Assembly: GCF_900540665.1 (NCBI RefSeq)
Contig: NZ_UQGV01000044.1
Span: 1 to 18,579, forward strand
DNA from: an uncultured Catenibacterium sp.
GTDB lineage: Bacteria; Bacillota_I; Bacilli_A; Erysipelotrichales; Coprobacillaceae
Direction: 5' to 3'
Length of the DNA: 18,579 bases
Position numbers and translations under genes: made by a program. Below are positions 14,534-18,579 of the stretch, piece by piece. Position 1 is the first letter of the stretch. Each line of letters begins with the position of its first letter. The notes beneath the pieces were generated by a model. That model was not told the DNA's origin, made no database searches, and saw only the letters and a list, made by a program, of their open reading frames with translations.

Positions 14534-14554
14534 TGACATCAGATAATCATGTCA
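14534..14554. repeat. Operator-like inverted repeat upstream of the surface gene promoter
   Basis: TGACAT and ATGTCA, perfect 6-bp arms with a 9-bp spacer, centred about 48 bp upstream of the -35 box. This is an activator-type position. No regulator gene is nearby to link it to. Confidence 0.4.
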
Positions 14555-14620
14555 TATTATTTAGTTTCACACTAATTAATACTGTATATTTTATAGTAAT
14601 CAAAAATTAGAATAAAAAAG

Positions 14621-14661
14621 CAGCCTGTGTAATAGAGATGATTCCATTACTACAGACTGCC
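14621..14661 (-). repeat. 41-bp repeat, copy 2 (terminator-like hairpin)
   Basis: Second copy of the repeat at 11763-11803. On the minus strand GCAG/CTGC, CTGT/ACAG and GTAATGG/CTATTAC pair, with one T-G and one inner wobble, and six T follow. It would act as a terminator, yet no intact gene lies directly upstream of it on that strand. Confidence 0.75.
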
Positions 14662-14926
14662 TTATGATGAGTAACTAAATAGACTTGGGGTTAACTCAAG
14701 CATTAAAACTGCCAGGGGTTGTGAACTTTTTAGGGGCAGCTCATCCATACCACGTGATAATTAAAATTCAGGAAATCCCTAGTTATTTTAAATTACCCTT
14801 TTTAACATTCTATATGTTCCTTAGTAACCATCACTATCCATATTTGTAATTACTATCCACTACATACCTCTTATCAACACTGCCCTATTTTCGTTATAAA
14901 ATTCTGTAAACTACCTTTATTTAAGC

Positions 14927-14972
14927 AAAAAAAAGGTTACAGATTCAGCGTACACACCCTGTTTCTGTAACC
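14927..14972 (-). terminator. Strong intrinsic terminator after a coding relic
   Basis: A perfect 9-bp stem (14935-14943 with 14964-14972) followed on the minus strand by eight T. It lies 32 bases after the stop of the relic at 15005 and has no intact gene to serve. Confidence 0.7.
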
Positions 14973-15004
14973 AATTTTGTGGATAATATTTTTTACTATA
15001 TTGA

Positions 15005-15130
15005 TTATTCGTACGGCTCTCCCCATATTTTTCGTAAACATCTCCCCGCCATCTTCTTTGATTTAACACCAATTTCTACTTTCTTTTTTTCAGTATTTTT
15101 TTCAATAATTATCTCAAAGGTTTCGTATAG
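15005..15130 (-). pseudogene. Decayed coding relic of unknown origin
   Basis: On the minus strand a frame ending at TAA 15005-15007 encodes a Lys/Glu-rich tail (KKKVEIGVKSKKMAGRCL, ending in GEPYE). It has no start and is closed by stops a short way upstream; a neighbouring frame looks coding just before it. A strong terminator follows. This resembles the 3' end of a degraded gene. I do not recognise the family. Apart from this relic, the hairpins listed, and a short imperfect direct repeat (14824-14859), the stretch 14662-15343 holds nothing I can name. Confidence 0.35.
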
Positions 15131-15210
15131 GATAATTTACTTTTATCAACGGAAAACCGCATAAACACAAGGCTTTTCGATACTTTCTTTTGTTTTTTTA
15201 CCAAGCAAAA

Positions 15211-15238
15211 AGACCCTGCATTTTTCAACGCAAGGTCT
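15211..15238 (-). terminator. Intrinsic terminator of the purA-guaA operon
   Basis: A stem of 8 paired bases and one mismatch (15211-15219 with 15230-15238, 10-nt loop) followed by five T-rich bases on the minus strand; T also follow on the plus strand. It lies 105 bases after the guaA stop. The intervening trailer has a small CTAAG/CTTAG inverted repeat (15264-15278). Confidence 0.75.
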
Positions 15239-15343
15239 CATTTTTTATTTCTTATTTTGTTTTCTAAGTAGTTCTTAGGTCAATTCCCATGGAAAATGTA
15301 AATTACAAATTCGTGGGGATTGATGTGGGATTCTACATATATA

Positions 15344-16888
15344 CTATTCGAATTCAATAGTTCCAGGTGGCTTAGATGTAATATCATACATTACTCTATT
15401 CACACCACGTACTTCATTGATGATTCTATTCATAGTCTTATTTAATACTTCATAAGGTATTTCAGCTGCTTCTGCAGTCATGAAATCAATAGTATTAACG
15501 GCTCTTAATGCAACAGCATAGTCATAAGTTCTTTCATCACCCATAACACCTACTGACTGCATATTAGTTAATGCTGCAAAATACTGACCGATAGAAAGAT
15601 CTAATCCAGCATTCGCAATTTCTTCTCTATAAATCGCATCTGCATCCTGTACCATACGTACCTTTTCTGCAGTAACTTCACCAATGATTCTAATACCAAG
15701 ACCTGGTCCTGGGAATGGCTGTCTGAATACTAAATATTCAGGAATACCAAGTTCAAGACCTACTTTTCTTACTTCATCCTTGAATAAGTCTCTTAATGGT
15801 TCAATGATTTCTTTGAAATCTACACAATCAGGTAATCCACCAACGTTATGGTGAGACTTGATGACTGCAGATTCTCCTCCAAGACCGCTTTCTACAACGT
15901 CTGGATAAATAGTACCCTGTACTAAGAAATCAACAGCACCAATCTTTTTTGCTTCTTCTTCAAAGACTCTGATGAATTCTTCACCGATGATCTTTCTCTT
16001 GCTTTCAGGTTCAGTCACACCTTTAAGCTTAGAATAATATCTTTCCTGTGCATTGACTCTGATGAAGTTTAAATCATAGCTGCCATCTTTACCAAAAACA
16101 GCTTCAACTTCATCGCCTTCATTCTTACGAAGTAAGCCATGGTCTACAAATACACAAGTTAACTGATTTCCAATAGCCTTAGATAATAAGACTGCTGCAA
16201 CAGAAGAGTCAACACCTCCTGATAAAGCACATAATACTTTACCATCGCCAACTTTTTCTCTGATTGCTTTAATTGATTCTTCTACGAAAGAATCCATCTT
16301 CCAGTCACCAGCGCATCCACATACATCGATTACGAAGTTTCTTAACATCTTCTTACCTTCTGCAGTATGTAATACTTCTGGGTGGAACTGAATACCATAA
16401 AGGTTCTTTTCTCTGTTTTCACATGCTGCCACTGGACATTCATCAGAATGTGCTACAGATTTGAAACCAGGAGCTAAAGCTGAAATGTAGTCATTATGAC
16501 TCATCCAGCATACTGTCTTTTCAGAAACATTTGAGAATAATGGTGAAGTTGTATCAACAACAATTTCTGTCTTACCATATTCTCTTGTAGGTGCAGCTTC
16601 TACATTACCGCCTAATACATACTGCATGAGCTGAGCACCATAGCATAAGCCAAGTACAGGAACACCACATTCAAAAAGTTCTTTTTCACATGTAGCAGCG
16701 CCTTCCTCATAGCAGCTATTAGGACCACCTGTTAAGATGATTCCCTTAGGGTTGAGTTCTTTGATTTTCTGCATTGCAACTTTATATGAATAGATTTCAC
16801 AATATACGTTGCTTTCACGAACTCTACGCGCTACGAGCTGATTGTATTGGCCACCAAAATCAATAACCAGTACTAATTCTCTTTTCAT
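15344..16888 (-). CDS. guaA: GMP synthase (glutamine-hydrolysing)
   Basis: Converts XMP to GMP using ATP and glutamine-derived ammonia. The 514-residue protein has all three regions. The class I amidotransferase domain has Cys82 in GLCYGAQ and His169/Glu171 in FHPEV. The ATP-pyrophosphatase domain has the loop SGGVDSS at 223-229. The dimerisation domain ends in the typical YDITSKPPGTIEFE. AAAGGAG precedes the ATG. It lies 17 bases downstream of purA and is surely cotranscribed with it. Confidence 0.98.
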   Translation of the reverse strand: MKRELVLVIDFGGQYNQLVARRVRESNVYCEIYSYKVAMQKIKELNPKGIILTGGPNSCYEEGAATCEKELFECGVPVLGLCYGAQLMQYVLGGNVEAAPTREYGKTEIVVDTTSPLFSNVSEKTVCWMSHNDYISALAPGFKSVAHSDECPVAACENREKNLYGIQFHPEVLHTAEGKKMLRNFVIDVCGCAGDWKMDSFVEESIKAIREKVGDGKVLCALSGGVDSSVAAVLLSKAIGNQLTCVFVDHGLLRKNEGDEVEAVFGKDGSYDLNFIRVNAQERYYSKLKGVTEPESKRKIIGEEFIRVFEEEAKKIGAVDFLVQGTIYPDVVESGLGGESAVIKSHHNVGGLPDCVDFKEIIEPLRDLFKDEVRKVGLELGIPEYLVFRQPFPGPGLGIRIIGEVTAEKVRMVQDADAIYREEIANAGLDLSIGQYFAALTNMQSVGVMGDERTYDYAVALRAVNTIDFMTAEAAEIPYEVLNKTMNRIINEVRGVNRVMYDITSKPPGTIEFE

Positions 16889-16905
16889 ATCTTCTCCTTT
16901 ATTTA

Positions 16906-18174
16906 TTAAAACACTTCTTTAAGCACGATTGTCTGAGTACGATCAGGTCCAACTGAGAACATAGTCACTGGGCAGTGAATAAGTTCTTCAATCTTCTTGA
17001 TGTAGTTCTGAGCATTTACAGGAAGTTCTTCAAATGAAGTTACCTGAGTAATATCTTCCTTCCAGCCTGGTAATTCAATATAAACTGGTTCTACTCTTTC
17101 TAATTCTTCAATAGTAGAAGGTAAACCATGGATTTCTTTACCATCTAGCATATAAGCTGTACAGATTTTGATAGTATCTAAACCGCTTAATACATCTAAT
17201 AACATTAATGAACATCCAGTTAATGAAGCCATTCTTCTTGACTGGTTAACAACAACTGCATCGAACCATCCAATTCTTCTTGGTCTCTTAGTGACTGTAC
17301 CAAATTCGTTACCTGCATTTCTGATATAGTCACCTAATTCACCTTCAATTTCAGTAGGGAATGCACCAGAACCAACACGAGTAGTATAAGCCTTGATAAC
17401 ACCTACTACATCAGTAAGGTAAAGAGGACCAATGCTTGCACCAGATGGTACACCATTTGCACCTGGGTTAGAGCTTGTTACATATGGATAAGTACCATAA
17501 TCAATATCAAGCATAGTACCCTGAGCGCCTTCAAATAAGATCTTCTTCTTTGCCTGGAATGCTTCATCTAAGAAGATACCTGTATCACAAACCATAGGCT
17601 TGATTACTTTAGCATATTCCTTATATTCTTCAAAGATTTCTTCTGCAGTACACTGTAATCCAGGATACTGTTTCTTCTTGAATGCTAATGTTTCTTCAAG
17701 TCTCTTCTTAAATAATGGTTCATTAATGAATTCACCAATACGAATACCGATACGGTCATATTTATCTACATAAGTAGGTCCAATACCTTTCTTAGTTGTA
17801 CCGATACTTGCAGCACCACGCATTTCTTCTTCTAATTCGTCAATTTCAATATGATAAGGTAAAGTGACATGTGCACGATCTGAGATGTGCATCTTATCAG
17901 TCTTGATACCTGCATCATTTAAATACTTCATTTCTTCAAGTAAAGCTTTAGGATTGATAACCATTCCGTTACCTAATACAACTTCACCAGTTGTAAAGAT
18001 TCCGCTAGGAATAAGTCTTAAGGCAAATTTTTGGCCATTAAATTTAATAGTATGACCTGCATTATTACCTCCAGAATATCTCACTACTAGATCTGCCTGC
18101 TGTGCAAGATAATCTGTAACCTTTCCTTTTCCTTCGTCGCCCCACTGGCTTCCAACAACAACGACTCCTGCCAT
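16906..18174 (-). CDS. purA: Adenylosuccinate synthetase
   Basis: Catalyses GTP-dependent condensation of IMP with aspartate, the first step to AMP. The 422-residue protein shows the GTP/catalytic loop GSQWGDEGKGKV at the N-terminus, GNNAGHTI, the IMP-binding GIGPTYVDKYDRIGIR segment and the RPRRIGWFDAV block. The length is standard. AAAGGATG precedes the ATG. It is the first gene of the purA-guaA operon and has a clear promoter with a short leader; I see no purine riboswitch or long leader. Confidence 0.98.
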   Translation of the reverse strand: MAGVVVVGSQWGDEGKGKVTDYLAQQADLVVRYSGGNNAGHTIKFNGQKFALRLIPSGIFTTGEVVLGNGMVINPKALLEEMKYLNDAGIKTDKMHISDRAHVTLPYHIEIDELEEEMRGAASIGTTKKGIGPTYVDKYDRIGIRIGEFINEPLFKKRLEETLAFKKKQYPGLQCTAEEIFEEYKEYAKVIKPMVCDTGIFLDEAFQAKKKILFEGAQGTMLDIDYGTYPYVTSSNPGANGVPSGASIGPLYLTDVVGVIKAYTTRVGSGAFPTEIEGELGDYIRNAGNEFGTVTKRPRRIGWFDAVVVNQSRRMASLTGCSLMLLDVLSGLDTIKICTAYMLDGKEIHGLPSTIEELERVEPVYIELPGWKEDITQVTSFEELPVNAQNYIKKIEELIHCPVTMFSVGPDRTQTIVLKEVF

Positions 18175-18210
18175 TTATGTTCATCCTTTCTTTCATTAAA
18201 ATACAACTAT

Positions 18211-18239
18211 ATTATAGAGGATAAAGAACATTATGTAAA
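18211..18239 (-). promoter_or_regulatory. Promoter of purA-guaA
   Basis: TTTACA (18234-18239), 17-bp spacer, TATAAT (18211-18216) on the minus strand: eleven of twelve consensus bases. The transcript would start about 30 bases before the purA ATG. Confidence 0.85.
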
Positions 18240-18280
18240 ACATAAAACTCTCGTTAAATCAATGAAATTATATGAATAAG

Positions 18281-18289
18281 TGCTATAAT
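18281..18289 (+). promoter_or_regulatory. Extended -10 promoter of the broken hydrolase gene
   Basis: TGCTATAAT, a perfect extended -10 element on the plus strand with no clear -35. Transcription would start near 18296, which places the translation start at 18311 and rules out the in-frame ATG at 18272. Confidence 0.55.
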
Positions 18290-18310
18290 CAAATCACACG
18301 AGTTGATTTG

Positions 18311-18425
18311 ATGAAAAAACTAGCAGTTCTATTTCCTGGAATTGGTTATCATTGTGATAAACCACTCCTCTACTACTCTAAAAAATGTTTATCAGCCTAT
18401 GGCTATGAGATCATTGAAGTGAACT
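18311..18425 (+). pseudogene. Alpha/beta hydrolase, truncated by an insertion element
   Basis: The N-terminal ~38 residues (KKLAVLFPGIGYHCDKPLLY and on to YEIIEVN) match the start of small alpha/beta hydrolases common in Firmicutes, where FPGIGY holds the oxyanion-hole region. After EVN the frame runs into an IS200/IS605 end and stops at 18547 with an unrelated Arg/Leu-rich tail. The catalytic Ser, Asp and His would all be in the missing part. The promoter is intact. Identification rests on a short stretch, so the family is probable and the substrate unknown. The rest of the gene may lie beyond the insertion, outside the window. Confidence 0.6.
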
Positions 18426-18525
18426 GTGAACTACCTCGACTTAATACTCCATATTTGAAGTCAAGGCTTCTAGGATGCTTACGCATCCGTTTAAGAAGAT
18501 TGATATTTAAGTCTCCACCTATTGC
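18426..18525 (-). ncRNA. Candidate omega-RNA scaffold of an IS605 TnpB
   Basis: In characterised IS200/IS605 elements the right end, overlapping or following the tnpB 3' end, is transcribed as the guide RNA scaffold (omega RNA), and flanking DNA supplies the guide. Here two stem-loops (18473-18488 and 18434-18466) precede the element boundary, and the guide would begin in the hydrolase gene (minus strand, leftward from 18425). Structure and position fit; expression and an active TnpB are not shown. Confidence 0.45.
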
Positions 18526-18579
18526 TAGGCAATCCTTATTCTTATAGGCGTGTCCACTTCGCCTCTACTGTATAGGATG
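18426..18579 (-). mobile_element. IS200/IS605-family element, right end (partial)
   Basis: Read on the minus strand, the sequence has the layout of an IS200/IS605 right end: GAAGCC, a 9-bp stem with one G-T pair (18434-18442 with 18458-18466), then GGTAGTTCAC at the outer boundary. A second perfect hairpin (GGATGC/GCATCC, 18473-18488) lies inside. Near the window edge, frames containing TVE and GEVDTPIRI and ending at 18525-18527 may be the 3' end of tnpB, possibly frameshifted. The body of the element would be beyond the window. No target duplication is expected for this family. The exact boundary is uncertain by a few bases because GTTCAC is repeated there. Confidence 0.7.

Noticed and set aside
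14824..14859. Short direct repeat with ACTATCCA at 19-bp spacing
   Set aside because: Only two imperfect units and no promoter nearby, so it could easily be chance in A/T-rich DNA.
14979..15164. Plus-strand open frame of 61 codons in the large intergenic region
   Set aside because: Phe/Ile-rich composition with no ribosome binding site; the opposite strand shows the more convincing coding relic.
18175..18260. Purine riboswitch or PurR box upstream of purA
   Set aside because: The leader after the predicted start is only about 30 bases and no G-box aptamer pattern or PurR box is visible.
18272..18310. Upstream ATG at 18272 as the start of the hydrolase
   Set aside because: A perfect extended -10 element lies at 18281-18289, so the first 13 codons would be upstream of the transcript; family homology begins at 18311.
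1..18579. CRISPR array, tRNA or rRNA genes
   Set aside because: No regularly spaced repeats and no cloverleaf or rRNA-like sequence was seen on either strand.

Overview
The window is low-GC, tightly packed DNA with strong AGGAGG-type ribosome binding sites, a possible CcpA cre box, an LPXTG-like surface protein and a clostridial-type Rnf complex. This points to an anaerobic Gram-positive gut bacterium in Bacillota. Erysipelotrichia/Coprobacillaceae is my best guess, but it comes from overall gene flavour and not from a marker gene. Almost every gene is on the minus strand; apbE, a set of decayed genes near 9.6-10.4 kb and a broken hydrolase at the right end are on the plus strand.

Region 1 (about 1-7,000) is a flavin-based electron transfer locus. 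The minus-strand operon rnfC-D-G-E-A-B encodes the membrane ferredoxin:NAD+ oxidoreductase. Next to it are an exported ApbE flavin transferase lipoprotein (plus strand) and a NusG-domain-II/Gx-transporter pair of the EetA/EetB type (minus strand). ApbE should attach FMN to RnfG and RnfD, both of which carry flavinylation motifs. A 22-bp palindrome with a Rex-like core lies in the rnfC upstream region. The apbE and rnfB genes converge on one shared terminator that overlaps both stop codons.

Region 2 (7,000-8,630) holds a lone GH1 6-phospho-beta-glucosidase with a cre-like site just downstream of its -10 box. Region 3 (8,620-10,740) is a decay zone. It contains a 5'-truncated hflX, remnants of at least three plus-strand genes (a C-terminal fragment, a frameshifted gene and one with an in-frame TAG), an apparently intact 115-codon gene of unknown function, and a partial copy of that gene's 3' end.

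Region 4 (10,868-14,430) carries a reverse rubrerythrin with a very clear promoter and an 838-residue cell-wall-anchored surface protein. The surface protein looks like a beta-propeller whose last blade is separated by a long helical insertion. Two 41-bp direct repeats, each a terminator-like hairpin, flank it. Region 5 (14,431-15,343) is non-coding, with a decayed coding relic and several hairpins. Region 6 (15,344-18,174) is a purA-guaA operon, the AMP and GMP branches from IMP.

At the right edge a short alpha/beta-hydrolase gene is cut after about 38 codons by the right end of an IS200/IS605-type element. That end contains the hairpins expected of an omega-RNA 3' region; the element's tnpB body would lie beyond the window. 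I see no rRNA, tRNA, CRISPR array or intact integrase. The most interesting items are the IS605 end inside the hydrolase, the Rex-like site on rnf, the paired 41-bp repeats around the surface gene, and the decayed operon beside truncated hflX.
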